In this document: piece after piece, positions 43,991 through 54,100 of the stretch
Layout of the letters: every line of letters starts with the position of its first letter
Numbering within the stretch: position 1 is the first letter of the stretch
DNA from: Chitinophagaceae bacterium
GTDB lineage: Bacteria > Bacteroidota > Bacteroidia > Chitinophagales > Chitinophagaceae
Length of the DNA: 64,000 bases
Direction of reading: 5' to 3'
NCBI GenBank assembly: GCA_016787085.1
Contig: JAEUVJ010000028.1
Coordinates: forward strand, 1-64,000
Made by a program: the position numbers and the translations under genes
The notes under the pieces: model-generated
What the model saw: only the letters and a program-made list of their open reading frames with translations
Database searches by the model: none
Told to the model about the DNA's origin: nothing

Positions 43991-44815
43991 TTACAACTTC
44001 ACGACACGAAAACCCTGGTTGCTGAAGGAGGCATGGATATTCACCCGGCCGATATCCACCGAGTTAAAGAAGCTGCATGCATTTTTGCTGCACCACCACG
44101 ATCCGCCACGGGCATGCGCAATACTGTTCTTTTCATTTTCTTTCAGTTTGCCGGTGCAGAACTCAAACACATTCCCATACATATCATATAATCCCCGGGG
44201 ATTGGGTTTGAAACTGGCTACCGGGGCTGTGTACATATAACCATCGCTACTGTCTGCTGTCAAATGGTTCTTGCCATGCCAGATATTGGCATACTCCTTT
44301 ATTTTACTTTTATCATTCCCAAAAAAATGATCAGCATTGGAGCCGGCCCTGCAGGCGATCTCCCATTCTTCCAATGAAGGCAGACGGACGCCGGCCCATT
44401 TACAGTAAGCAAGTATATCACTATAGCTGATGCAGGTGACGGGATGATCCATCTTGTTGTCAATGCCACCGCGGTGGATGCCATTCGGGTATCTCCAATA
44501 CGCTGTGGAATCTTCTATCCATTCAAATTCTTTCAGTCCCGGCTGAAAGACCATCGCATTATGCATTCGTTCGGCATCGGTAGTATAACCTGTTGACCTG
44601 ATAAAAGCTTCAAATTGCCTGTTGGTCGTTTCGGTTTTAGCGATATAAAAATCATTGATGCTTACCTGTCGCAGAGGATTCAGCAGGTGTCCTTTTTTCC
44701 CAACCAGGTAGCTGCCTTTTGGGACAAACACAAAACCGCTGTCCGGTTGTGCCTGTATGCATACTACCGGCAGCAGGGTCAGCATTAGAGTGATCAGCTT
44801 ATTTTTTTGATGCAT
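43991..44815 (-). CDS. Formylglycine-generating-enzyme-like (SUMF1/FGE-sulfatase) protein
   Basis: A 274-residue exported protein with a leader (MHQKNKLITLMLTLLPVVCIQAQ). The FGE fold is seen in FYIAKTETTNRQFEAFIRSTGYTTDAER, the segment HPVTCISYSDILAYCKWAGVRLPSLEEWEIA, LYDMYGNVFEF, ARGGSWW and FSNQGFRVVKL. The two active-site Cys of true FGE are not both obvious, although CSKNACSFF lies at the expected C-terminal place. No sulfatase gene is near, so a different role is possible. It overlaps the upstream hypothetical gene by 17 bases. Confidence 0.8.
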   Translation of the reverse strand: MHQKNKLITLMLTLLPVVCIQAQPDSGFVFVPKGSYLVGKKGHLLNPLRQVSINDFYIAKTETTNRQFEAFIRSTGYTTDAERMHNAMVFQPGLKEFEWIEDSTAYWRYPNGIHRGGIDNKMDHPVTCISYSDILAYCKWAGVRLPSLEEWEIACRAGSNADHFFGNDKSKIKEYANIWHGKNHLTADSSDGYMYTAPVASFKPNPRGLYDMYGNVFEFCTGKLKENEKNSIAHARGGSWWCSKNACSFFNSVDIGRVNIHASFSNQGFRVVKL

Positions 44816-45530
44816 TATAAAAATCGGTTGCTCTCCTGATGATCAGGTCTTCGTTGCCTTTATTATACTGGAGAAAGGACTGGTAGTCTGAATCGTCGCT
44901 GTACAGTTTTTTATACGACGCTGATTTCAGGAACGGTTCATACTTGTTGTCCTTCATCAGTTGCATTAATACAGTGAGAATGTCGTAATCTTTTTTGGTA
45001 AGTTTATAGGTTTGTATCAGCAGCGGGATCATTTGTTTGGCGTTCATTTCAATAATGGCATGTTTGAAATTGATGCCCGCCCTTTTTGTTCTGCTGATGC
45101 TTTCTGACATGAATGCGGCTACAGAATCCCGGTTGTTTAGAAAGAAATCGATCTGGCGGTTGCTCCAGTTATATTCACCGAATGCATCGGGTATATAGGC
45201 AAATATCTTTTTATGTTCATCCTGTATAGGCGGCATGGCATCACAATTCTGGCTATATGACTCTGCATGGATCATATGATAGGTGAATTTCTCACGCAAC
45301 GTTAATGTGCTATAGACCGCAGGTTTCAGCGCTTCGCTATCCTCTTCATCTGCTTCGATCTTAGCGATCAGTGTTCTCACCTTTGCCAGGCCATACGGTG
45401 GTACAGTAGGTTTGATCCTGTATTCGTGATAGGCTTCGCTTTCCTTACTGGCGGGTTTCCATACTTCTTCGTCTTGTGCCCCGGATGCAATCGTTAGAAA
45501 ACAAAACAAAAGAGAACAAATTGTCTTCAT
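44799..45530 (-). CDS. Exported protein of unknown function linked to the FGE-like gene
   Basis: A 243-residue protein with a signal peptide (MKTICSLLFCFLTIASGAQ). It is rich in charged residues; YHMIHAESYSQNCDAMPPI and FAYIPDAFGEYNWSNRQIDFF are the most distinctive stretches. Its start at 45530 begins the signal peptide. Overlap with the FGE-like gene points to translational coupling, so the pair and the EEP-type gene are likely one unit. I do not recognise the family. Confidence 0.7.
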   Translation of the reverse strand: MKTICSLLFCFLTIASGAQDEEVWKPASKESEAYHEYRIKPTVPPYGLAKVRTLIAKIEADEEDSEALKPAVYSTLTLREKFTYHMIHAESYSQNCDAMPPIQDEHKKIFAYIPDAFGEYNWSNRQIDFFLNNRDSVAAFMSESISRTKRAGINFKHAIIEMNAKQMIPLLIQTYKLTKKDYDILTVLMQLMKDNKYEPFLKSASYKKLYSDDSDYQSFLQYNKGNEDLIIRRATDFYNASKK

Positions 45531-45817
45531 GGTGATCGTTTGAATAAAATTACCGGAAAACCAGCTCATGCCAAAGTAATGAGAACAAGGTGTGATACGC
45601 TCAACCCGCCAACACCTGTTAGTGATCCATATTGCCGATTGAGGATATTGCTATCTTTTATTTTTAATACACGGTATGATCTTCGTCATTGATGGGTATG
45701 ATTGACCATCAATGAGCTGTCATTTTTTTGTAAAACAATTTCGAAGACTCCTATCCTGACAATTGCATGATAAAAGTGATCAGTGTCTGAACAATCTTTG
45801 TCCCGCAATTAAAAATT

Positions 45818-47854
45818 ATGAGAAAAATTCCTATCACCATCGCCATCATACTGTCGGTATTCAGTACAGCAGCGCAGGAAGACACCACCAAAGCAAAAGA
45901 GTTAAGTGAAGTGGTCGTTACCGGTCAGTACAAAGCTCAATCCGTCAAAAATTCCGTTTACCAGGTCAGGGTCATCAATAAAGAAAGAATCATCAGGCAG
46001 GGGGCAACCCGTCTGCAGGATGTTCTGAGAAATGAACTGAACATGCGTTTTTCGCAGGACCTTGCTACCGGCGGTTCTGCTATCAGTATGCTTGGTTTGA
46101 GCGGGCAAAATGTGAAAATACTCATTGACGGCCTCCCTGTTACCGGCCGCCAGGGGGTGAACAATGAATTTGACATTAGCCAGATTGATGTGAACTCTAT
46201 CGAGCGCATCGAGATCGTGGAAGGCCCGATGTCTGTTGTATATGGGGCTGATGCATTAGCCGGAGTTATCAATATCATCACCAAAAAAGCAGCCCCTTCC
46301 AAATTGGCTGTTACAGCAAGGCTGCATGAAGAATCTGCCGGAAGCGAATATGGTATTCAACAAGGCATCCATAATCAGCAGGTGGGATTAAGCTGGAGGC
46401 AAAAAAACTGGGAAGTGGGTGGCTCATTTGCCCACAACTATTTCGGCGGATGGAAGGATACTGCTGTGGACAGGGAGCTTGTATGGCATAAAAAGGACCA
46501 GCGCCTGGCTAATGGTTTTATTGGTTACACCAAAGGCAAGCTCAATCTTCGTTATCGTATTGACGGGCTGGACGAAGTGATCACCAATCCGGCTAACTTC
46601 TCTCCGTTTGCCGATCGTTTTTCCGGTGATACGCTGGCGTATGACCAGGAATATCTTTCACAAAGAATGATGCATCAGTTGCAGGGCTCTTATTTTGCCA
46701 GCAACCGTTTATCCTTCCAGTTGCAATCTTCTTATTCCGATTACAGCCGCCAGGTTTTTTCTACTACGGTCAGTAAGAAAACAGGTACCGTGAACTTAGA
46801 TGCCGGAGAAGGGCGCCAGTCAGTAGTTGATTTTACCGGTTTTACTTTTCGGGGAACAGCGCTGTACAAATTATCTGATGCCTTCAGTTTTCAGCCGGGA
46901 GTAGATATCAATGTAGATAAAGGAAAGGGGGAAAGGCTGAAAAGCGGTTCAAACAGTGTGACAGATTATGCATTCTTTATTACATCTGAGTTCACTCCCA
47001 TTGCAGGGATCAATATTCGCCCGGGTCTGCGATTTATTAAGAACTCGGTATATGATGCGCCACCGGTGATCCCTTCAGTCAATACAAAATTTGCCATCAC
47101 CAAAGATCTTGATCTTCGGTTGTCGTATGCCCGTGGATTCCGCTCACCTTCATTGCGTGAGCTGTATTTTGACTTCGTGGATGCCAACCACAATGTACAG
47201 GGCAACCCTGATCTGAAAGCTGAGACCTCCAACAGCTTCACGGGTACACTGAACTTTAAAAGGAAGATGGAGAACAATTCTATATGGACCGTACAGGCAG
47301 GTGGTTTTTACAATGATGTCAAAAACCTGATTGATTATGTGTATGAGCAGGGAACAAATGATGCAAAATTGTATAATCTGTACAGCAGCAAAACCTCAGG
47401 TGTAAACCTGACAGCAGGGCTTACGCATAATAAATGGAGTGTTTCGGCCGGCGCTTCTTATAGTGGTTTTAATAACGACCTGTATGAAGACGATAAAGAT
47501 CTGCCTTTGCAGGTATGGTCGGCTGAAGCTAATGCATTGATGAGTTATTCTTTTGCCCGTATCGGTCTTGACCTTAACCTGTTTTACAAGTATACCGGTA
47601 AACGTCCCCGCTATGTGATGAGCGGAACCGATGTGGTGTTATCTGAACAGGAAGGGTATCACATGGCTGATCTTACCCTCAGTAAAAAACTGTTTCCTTA
47701 CCTGGCCTTTAATGCCGGAGTGCGCAATCTGTTTGATGTGGATCGTATCAACAGCAGCTTTGCCTCAGGAGGAATACATTCTAGTGGCGGACTGAATGTG
47801 GCTACGGGCCGTTCTTATTTCGCTTCACTGATCTTTAACTGGAACAGCAAATAA
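45818..47854 (+). CDS. hmuR: HmuR-like TonB-dependent haem receptor
   Basis: A 678-residue outer-membrane receptor with a signal peptide (MRKIPITIAIILSVFSTAAQ). The TonB box region is ELSEVVVTGQ, followed by a plug with VKILIDGLPVTGRQG and IERIEIVEGPMSVVYGADALAGVINIITKK, and a barrel that includes the FRSPSLRELYF motif, a variant of the FRAP-NPNL signature of haem receptors, and GNPDLKAETS. The hmuY gene 40 bases downstream supports haem as ligand. The 287 bases upstream show only a weak promoter-like AATCTTTG near 45800. Confidence 0.85.
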   Translation: MRKIPITIAIILSVFSTAAQEDTTKAKELSEVVVTGQYKAQSVKNSVYQVRVINKERIIRQGATRLQDVLRNELNMRFSQDLATGGSAISMLGLSGQNVKILIDGLPVTGRQGVNNEFDISQIDVNSIERIEIVEGPMSVVYGADALAGVINIITKKAAPSKLAVTARLHEESAGSEYGIQQGIHNQQVGLSWRQKNWEVGGSFAHNYFGGWKDTAVDRELVWHKKDQRLANGFIGYTKGKLNLRYRIDGLDEVITNPANFSPFADRFSGDTLAYDQEYLSQRMMHQLQGSYFASNRLSFQLQSSYSDYSRQVFSTTVSKKTGTVNLDAGEGRQSVVDFTGFTFRGTALYKLSDAFSFQPGVDINVDKGKGERLKSGSNSVTDYAFFITSEFTPIAGINIRPGLRFIKNSVYDAPPVIPSVNTKFAITKDLDLRLSYARGFRSPSLRELYFDFVDANHNVQGNPDLKAETSNSFTGTLNFKRKMENNSIWTVQAGGFYNDVKNLIDYVYEQGTNDAKLYNLYSSKTSGVNLTAGLTHNKWSVSAGASYSGFNNDLYEDDKDLPLQVWSAEANALMSYSFARIGLDLNLFYKYTGKRPRYVMSGTDVVLSEQEGYHMADLTLSKKLFPYLAFNAGVRNLFDVDRINSSFASGGIHSSGGLNVATGRSYFASLIFNWNSK

Positions 47855-47894
47855 TTATCATTTCAATCAATCATACGATCAAATACACCAGACA

Positions 47895-49295
47895 ATGAAA
47901 CAGAAACTATTATACGCAGTTGCTATCACTTTCGGAGCCATATTCCTGATAACAGGATGCCGTAAAAGAGATGCCGTAGCAGCAGATAACCTTGTGATTT
48001 TTGAAACAGCGGCGCAGGGCATTACGGCGACGGAAAGTTCTATTATTGTACGGGTAACTCTTTCCAGGCCAACTGACAGAGATATTCCTGTTACAATCAA
48101 TCTCGCAGAACAGGGTGTGATATACGGCACTGACTACACCACTACTCCTGCTGCCACAGCGGGCAACCTGACCGTAACGATCCCGTCAGGTAATAATGAA
48201 ACGGCTTTCACTGTTACCAAAAGCAGCGGGGTTTTATTCGACGGCGATGAGAAGATCGTTTTTGACCTATTTAGCTCGGGTGCGCCGGTCTTTATCGGGC
48301 TTACCAGGCAATTCACGCTGAACTTCGCTGAACTGGTAGCTACCAATGCAGGACTTACCGTCAATGGCGGTGGTGTTTTGTTTCCCAATAAAGTGTTCAT
48401 TGACCTGAGCGCTAACAGGCAAACAGCCGTGAACCGCAATAGCTGGGACCTTGGCTTCTATACCGGCACGGATGATTTCCGTGTCATACTTAACTCCTCT
48501 TCCGCCATGATGGCAAAGCAAATTGCAAAGAATGATCTTACGCAGGTAACTGACGCAGATACGACCGGTTTTTCCACTCAGGTGGCTTTTAACCAGTTTG
48601 CTCCTGTTGCTGCTTCTCTGCCCTATATAGATTATCCAAATGGCGACCTGACAAGAACCGCTATTGCTGCGGTCAGCGCTACCGATGCCGACAATAAAGT
48701 TTATATCGTCAACCGGGGCACTGGTCCGGGGAGCCCTGCTCCTGCCAGGGGATGGAAAAAGATCCGTGTGCTTCGAAACGCCTCCGGAGGCTATACCCTG
48801 CAATACGCAGATATTGCTGCTACCACTTTCCAGCAGATCAATATCGCAAAGGATGAGGCCTATTTCTTCAAATATATTTCATTTGATAATGGCGCTGTAA
48901 ACGTGGAGCCGGAAAAAAAGAAATGGGACCTGGCCTGGACGTATTTTTCTAATGTTACCAATTTTGGTACCGGTGAAGTGCCTTACCTCTTCCAGGATAT
49001 TATTATACAGAACAGGAATGTGCAGGTAGTAAGGGTGATGACGGCTACCAGGGCATTCGCTGATTTCGGAGAGGCGGATCTTACAGGACTTACCTTCTCT
49101 TCACTGCAGGCGACTATCGGTTCCGACTGGCGTTCCGGTGGCGGACCTACGACGCAACCTGCTGTAAGAGCAGACCGTTATTATATCATTAAAGATGGCG
49201 ATAACAATTACTACAAGGTTCGTTTTACTGCGCTTACACAAAATGGAGAAAGAGGGTACCCGGCCTTTGAATCTGTGCTGGTGAAAAAGGGATGA
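47895..49295 (+). CDS. hmuY: HmuY family haem-binding lipoprotein
   Basis: A 466-residue lipoprotein (lipobox ITGC, Cys22). An N-terminal Calx-beta-like domain (about 30-130, TIPSGNNETAFTVT) is followed by the HmuY domain. That part includes NSWDLGFYTGTDDFRVILNSSSAM and YYKVRFTALTQNGERGYPAFE, the features of surface haemophores. It hands haem to the receptor encoded upstream. It is longer than the Porphyromonas protein because of the N-terminal domain. A clear terminator follows. Confidence 0.85.
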   Translation: MKQKLLYAVAITFGAIFLITGCRKRDAVAADNLVIFETAAQGITATESSIIVRVTLSRPTDRDIPVTINLAEQGVIYGTDYTTTPAATAGNLTVTIPSGNNETAFTVTKSSGVLFDGDEKIVFDLFSSGAPVFIGLTRQFTLNFAELVATNAGLTVNGGGVLFPNKVFIDLSANRQTAVNRNSWDLGFYTGTDDFRVILNSSSAMMAKQIAKNDLTQVTDADTTGFSTQVAFNQFAPVAASLPYIDYPNGDLTRTAIAAVSATDADNKVYIVNRGTGPGSPAPARGWKKIRVLRNASGGYTLQYADIAATTFQQINIAKDEAYFFKYISFDNGAVNVEPEKKKWDLAWTYFSNVTNFGTGEVPYLFQDIIIQNRNVQVVRVMTATRAFADFGEADLTGLTFSSLQATIGSDWRSGGGPTTQPAVRADRYYIIKDGDNNYYKVRFTALTQNGERGYPAFESVLVKKG

Positions 49296-49330
49296 TATCA
49301 TACTATCTATTCTTACGTTTTTAAAAGGAG

Positions 49331-49351
49331 AGCTTCCCGTTTTGGGAGGCT
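49331..49351 (+). terminator. Terminator after hmuY
   Basis: AGCTTCCC (49331-49338) pairs with GGGAGGCT (49344-49351), then TTTTTCC. Confidence 0.7.
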
Positions 49352-49438
49352 TTTTCCTTTTTCGAAAACCTGATTTACTGTTTGCGTAACTCTTCGTCAT
49401 GCCTGTGTCGTTGTTTTGTCGGCAAATTGTAAATCACC

Positions 49439-50347
49439 ATGAAAAGGATCCCCGGACTGATAGCTATTGTTTTATCCGTAACGGCCAATGCCCAGGCCCC
49501 GAAAGACAAACAGATCATTGATAAACTATGTGGATGTTTCGAAGTAAGTTTCAAATATGCAGAGACATTTTCTCCTGATGCTGGCTATAAGTATCATGAC
49601 AGGGAAGAAACTGGCGGTACCGCCGAACTGGCTTTGCCTATTGAAGTAACAGACAAAAAAATTGTGATCCAGCATTTGCTGTTAGTTTCCCCGACGGTGA
49701 TAGTAAAACACTGGAGAGAGGAATGGACCTTTGAGAACCCCGTGATCTGGAAATATACAGGAGATAAGAAGTGGGTAAAGGAGACTGTACCAGCTGAACA
49801 GGTGAAAGGCAAATGGACGCAAACGGTATGGGAAGTAAGCGATGAACCCCGTTACCAGGGTTTCAGCCAGTTTGTGAACCTCGATGGGAAGGTCATCTGG
49901 CAAAACACTACCGATGCCCCGCTGCCAAGAAGGGAGTATTCGGTCCGCAGCGACTATAATATCCTGAAACGTACGAACCGGCTGAACCTGACAGACAGTG
50001 GGTACCTGCATGAGCAGGACAACCAGAAGATCATCCGGAATAATGGTTCGGATAAGCTGCTGGTAGAAGAGAAAGGGATCAATAGTTATAAGAGACTGGA
50101 TGATAAAGAATGTGCTGCTGCAAAGGACTACTGGGAAAAGAATAAGGACTACTGGTCAAGGGTCCGGAAGGCATGGTCAGCTTACCTGGATAACCGCAAC
50201 ACGATACAATTACAAACTAAAGTGGAGGGAAAGGTGCTGCACGAGTACCTGATGGAACAGGCAAAAGACTTTACCACAGGAAATATCAAACCCGCAGAAA
50301 TAGATGAGCAGATCAATAAAACTATCGCTGTTTTTTTGATAAAGTAA
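49439..50347 (+). CDS. DUF6607 family exported protein
   Basis: A 302-residue protein with a signal peptide (MKRIPGLIAIVLSVTANAQ). The family pattern includes CGCFEVSFKYAETFSPD, VIKHWREEWTFENPV (here VIVKHWREEWTFENP), YQGFSQFVNLDGKVIWQNTTDAPLPRREY and LKRTNRL. No activity is known, but such proteins are found with HmuY-type haem genes in Bacteroidota. It has its own upstream terminator, so it may have its own promoter. Confidence 0.75.
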   Translation: MKRIPGLIAIVLSVTANAQAPKDKQIIDKLCGCFEVSFKYAETFSPDAGYKYHDREETGGTAELALPIEVTDKKIVIQHLLLVSPTVIVKHWREEWTFENPVIWKYTGDKKWVKETVPAEQVKGKWTQTVWEVSDEPRYQGFSQFVNLDGKVIWQNTTDAPLPRREYSVRSDYNILKRTNRLNLTDSGYLHEQDNQKIIRNNGSDKLLVEEKGINSYKRLDDKECAAAKDYWEKNKDYWSRVRKAWSAYLDNRNTIQLQTKVEGKVLHEYLMEQAKDFTTGNIKPAEIDEQINKTIAVFLIK

Positions 50348-50360
50348 ACCAGGTCTGCTG

Positions 50361-50420
50361 ATACCCACTGGTGGGTATTTTCCATTACTTATTCACAAAA
50401 ACCTCTCTTTTGGGAGGTTT
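50361..50420 (+). terminator. Double hairpin after the DUF6607 gene
   Basis: The first stem is ATACCCAC with GTGGGTAT (50361-50378). The second, AAACCTC with GAGGTTT (50399-50420), is followed by TTTTAT and looks like an intrinsic terminator. Confidence 0.65.
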
Positions 50421-50450
50421 TTTTATCTTTTGATAATATTTTTATGGTGC

Positions 50451-51071
50451 ATGAACAGCACGATTAAAAAAGGCTCTGATGATGTTTGGTACAAAACCGG
50501 CGGAGAATCACCCCTGGCCAGTTTTGTCAGACAGGTCCACCCAGTAAGAGAAGAGGCGATCCGCTATATCACAAATCATTCCTATCCGAAAAGAGTGTCT
50601 AAGGGTACTTTCCTGTTAAAAGCCGGGGAGGTATGCCAGCATCTTTATTTCATCCGCAGCGGGGTCATCAGGGGCTATATCAAGGATGGGCTTAAAGAAG
50701 TGACCACCTGGATCACAGCGGAAAATGAAATGGTCACGTCTATCCGCGGATTGAGCCTGCTGGAGCCTTCGCTGGAATACATACAAACCATCGAGGACTG
50801 CGACCTGGTAGTGGCCGATTTTGCTGCGCTACAGTATTTATATGAGAATTTCATTGAAATGAATGTGGTAGGCCGGAAGATCCTCGAACAATATTATAAG
50901 GACGCAGAAGAGCGGGCCTTTATCTGCCGCATACCTAATGCTACCAAAAGATACAGGCATTTCTTAGATACCAAAGGCGACCTGGCCAACAGGATACCCC
51001 TGAAGTACATTGCGTCCTATCTCGGCATGACCATCGAAACGATGAGCAGGATACGCAGTAAGAAAATGTAG
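50451..51071 (+). CDS. Crp/Fnr family regulator
   Basis: A 206-residue protein (ATG at 50451). The cyclic-nucleotide-binding-like domain has GTFLLKAGEVCQHLYFIRSGVIRGY; the canonical cAMP-contact residues are not all present, so the ligand is unknown. The C-terminal helix-turn-helix is PLKYIASYLGMTIETMSRIRS, the usual ending of Bacteroidota Crp proteins. It is the gene between the haem locus and ileS and may control either or neither. Confidence 0.8.
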   Translation: MNSTIKKGSDDVWYKTGGESPLASFVRQVHPVREEAIRYITNHSYPKRVSKGTFLLKAGEVCQHLYFIRSGVIRGYIKDGLKEVTTWITAENEMVTSIRGLSLLEPSLEYIQTIEDCDLVVADFAALQYLYENFIEMNVVGRKILEQYYKDAEERAFICRIPNATKRYRHFLDTKGDLANRIPLKYIASYLGMTIETMSRIRSKKM

Positions 51072-51114
51072 CGGGACTGCCCTTAGCACTCTCTTATTTC
51101 TTCCTTTCTTTCCT

Positions 51115-51144
51115 TTTGCTTGGCCCTGTTTTCCCGTACCTTTG
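51115..51144 (+). promoter_or_regulatory. Promoter of ileS
   Basis: TTTG at 51115-51118 and TACCTTTG at 51137-51144, 18 bases apart, fit the Bacteroidota -33/-7 pair. The transcript leader would be about 25 bases. Confidence 0.6.
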
Positions 51145-51174
51145 CCCCCTTCAAAATGAGACAGGAAAAGGGTT

Positions 51175-54100
51175 ATGGCAGCTAAATACAGGGAATTTTC
51201 CGGGTTGAACTTACCGGCTATTGAACAGGAGGTTCTGGCCAAATGGTCTGAAAAGCAGGCTTTTGAAAAAAGTGTGTCTTTGCGTGAAGGCGCCACGCCT
51301 TTTGTTTTTTATGAAGGCCCTCCCAGCGCCAATGGCATGCCCGGTATACACCATGTCATTTCCCGTACGCTCAAGGATCTCGTGTGCCGCTACAAGACCA
51401 TGAAAGGTTTCCAGGTAAAACGGAAAGGAGGATGGGATACGCATGGTTTGCCTATCGAACTGGGAGTTGAAAAAGAACTTGGAATTACCAAGGAAGATAT
51501 CGGCAAAAAAATATCGGTTGAAGAATACAATCAGAAATGCCGGGAAGCAGTATTAAGATATAAGGACAAATGGGATGAGATCACCCGCAAGATGGGTTAC
51601 TGGGTTGACCTGGACGACCCCTATATCACTTTCAAGAATGAATACATTGAAACACTGTGGTGGCTGCTGAGTGAGTTGTATAAAAAAGGGTTGTTGTATG
51701 AGAGTGTCAGCATCCAGCCTTATTCTCCTGCTGCCGGAACTGGGTTGAGCTCACATGAACTGAACCAGCCGGGAACGTATAAGGATGTAAAGGATACGAG
51801 TGCGGTGGCGATGTTCAAGGCGGTGAGGAATGAAAAAAGTGAATTTTTATTTAAAGCAATATCGAACAAGGAACAAGGAACAAAGAAGGATGAAGTTTTC
51901 TTCTTGGCGTGGACGACGACTCCCTGGACGCTTCCTTCCAATCTCGGACTGACGGTTGGGGCGAATATTGACTATGTCTTGGTTAAAACGCTTAATCCGT
52001 ATACCGCATTACCTATAAATGTAGTTTTGGCTAAAAACCTAATAGATAAATATTTTAGAAATATAGTTCTAGAAAAGGGGAAGGCAACAGAAGTAAAATA
52101 TAGCCTTATAGTTGATTTATTGGAAAAAGAAGTTTTGACTGAAGAAGAAACAGAGGAGTTGAAAAAATTAGCATATAGCGGAGGAAAACTTAATCATTGG
52201 AAAATACTAACTGAGTTCAAAGGGTCGCAGATAGAAGAGTGCCGGTATGAACAGTTGCTTCCTTATGAAGCCAATAGCCCTGCCCATGCCGGTGGTGATC
52301 CGTTCCGTGTATTGGTGGATACATTTGTGACAACAGAGGATGGTACGGGCATCGTGCATACGGCTCCTGCATTTGGCGCAGATGACTTCAAAGTAGGAAA
52401 GAAATATGGGATCGGCATATTGACAATGGTGGACAAACAGGGAAAGTTTGTAGATGGATTAGGTGAATTCAGTAACCGGTATGTAAAGAACTATAAAGAC
52501 GACCCGAACTATGTTGACGTGAATGTGGACATAGCGGTAAAACTGAAAAAAGAGAACAGGGCTTTTAAAGTAGAGAAATACGAACACAGTTACCCGCATT
52601 GCTGGAGAACGGATAAACCCATTCTTTACTATCCGCTGGACGCCTGGTTCATCAAAACCACGGCTGTGAAGGATAGAATGGTGGAACTGAATAAGACCAT
52701 CAACTGGAAACCCAAATCAACCGGCGAAGGAAGATTTGGCAACTGGTTAGAGAATATGGTGGACTGGAACCTGAGCCGTTCCAGGTTCTGGGGTACACCG
52801 CTGCCGGTTTGGAAAAATTATATACATGACAAGGAAATCTGTATTGGTAGTGTGGAAGATTTGGGAAAAAAGGGTTTTCTTTTTGATAAAAATAAATTTG
52901 CTGAGGATTATAAAAACAGAAAACCAAGCCTTGTTGAAAAATTTGATCGTCATTTCGGAAGCCAAAAGATTATAACAAACTTTGAAACTTATTATGGTGT
53001 CTTTTCCCAACCACTACGAGATATTTATTCGTTAATTGCGGTTGATATTAACTATAATTTAGTCTCTGATTATCTTATTCCAATATCTCAGTTTAAAAAT
53101 TTGGACCTTCATAAGCCTTTCGTTGATGATATACTGGTTGTTGAGAATGAAATTATTCTTACAAGAGTGTCCGACCTGATAGACGTTTGGTTTGACAGCG
53201 GCGCCATGCCCTATGCGCAATGGCATTTCCCTTTTGAGAATAAAGAGACCTTCAAACAATCATTCCCGGCCGATTTCATTGCCGAAGGTGTTGACCAGAC
53301 AAGGGGATGGTTCTATACGCTTCATGCTATTGCAGCTATGCTGTTTGACAGCGTGGCCTACAAAACCTGTGTATCGAACGGGTTAGTGCTCGATAAGAAT
53401 GGCAACAAGATGAGTAAGCGTCTTGGCAATGTGGTGGATCCCTTTAAGACCATTGAAACATTCGGCGCCGATGCAACCAGGTGGTATCTGGTTACCAATG
53501 CTTCGCCGTGGGAGAACATGAAGTTTGACCTGGAAGGTATCAAAGAGGTACAGCGCAAGTTCTTTGGTACGCTGTATAATACTTACCAGTTCTTTGCTCT
53601 ATATGCCAATGTGGATGGTTTTTCTTTTAAAGAATCCTATATACCTGTCAAAGACAGGCCGGAGATAGACCGTTGGATACTTTCGTCCCTGAATACTTTG
53701 GTGAAGCGGGTGAATGAATACATGGATGATTATGAACCTACACAAGCAGGTCGTCTCATTGAAGATTTCGTGGATGAACATTTGAGCAACTGGTATGTTA
53801 GATTATGCAGGCGACGTTTCTGGAAAGGCGAGTATGAGCAGGATAAGATCTGCGCTTACCAGACCTTATATGAATGCCTGGAAACAGTGGTAAGGCTGAT
53901 CGCACCGGTGTCGCCGTTCTTCAGCGATGCAGTTTTCCAAAACCTGAATGCAATTACCAGCCGCTTTAATGCCGGGTCAGTTCATCATTGTGATTTTCCG
54001 GTGGCAAATGAGCCGGCTATTGATGAAGCGCTGGAAGAAAGAATGCAGCTGGCACAGGACGCTTCTTCACTCATTCTTTCGTTAAGAAAGAAAGTGAATA

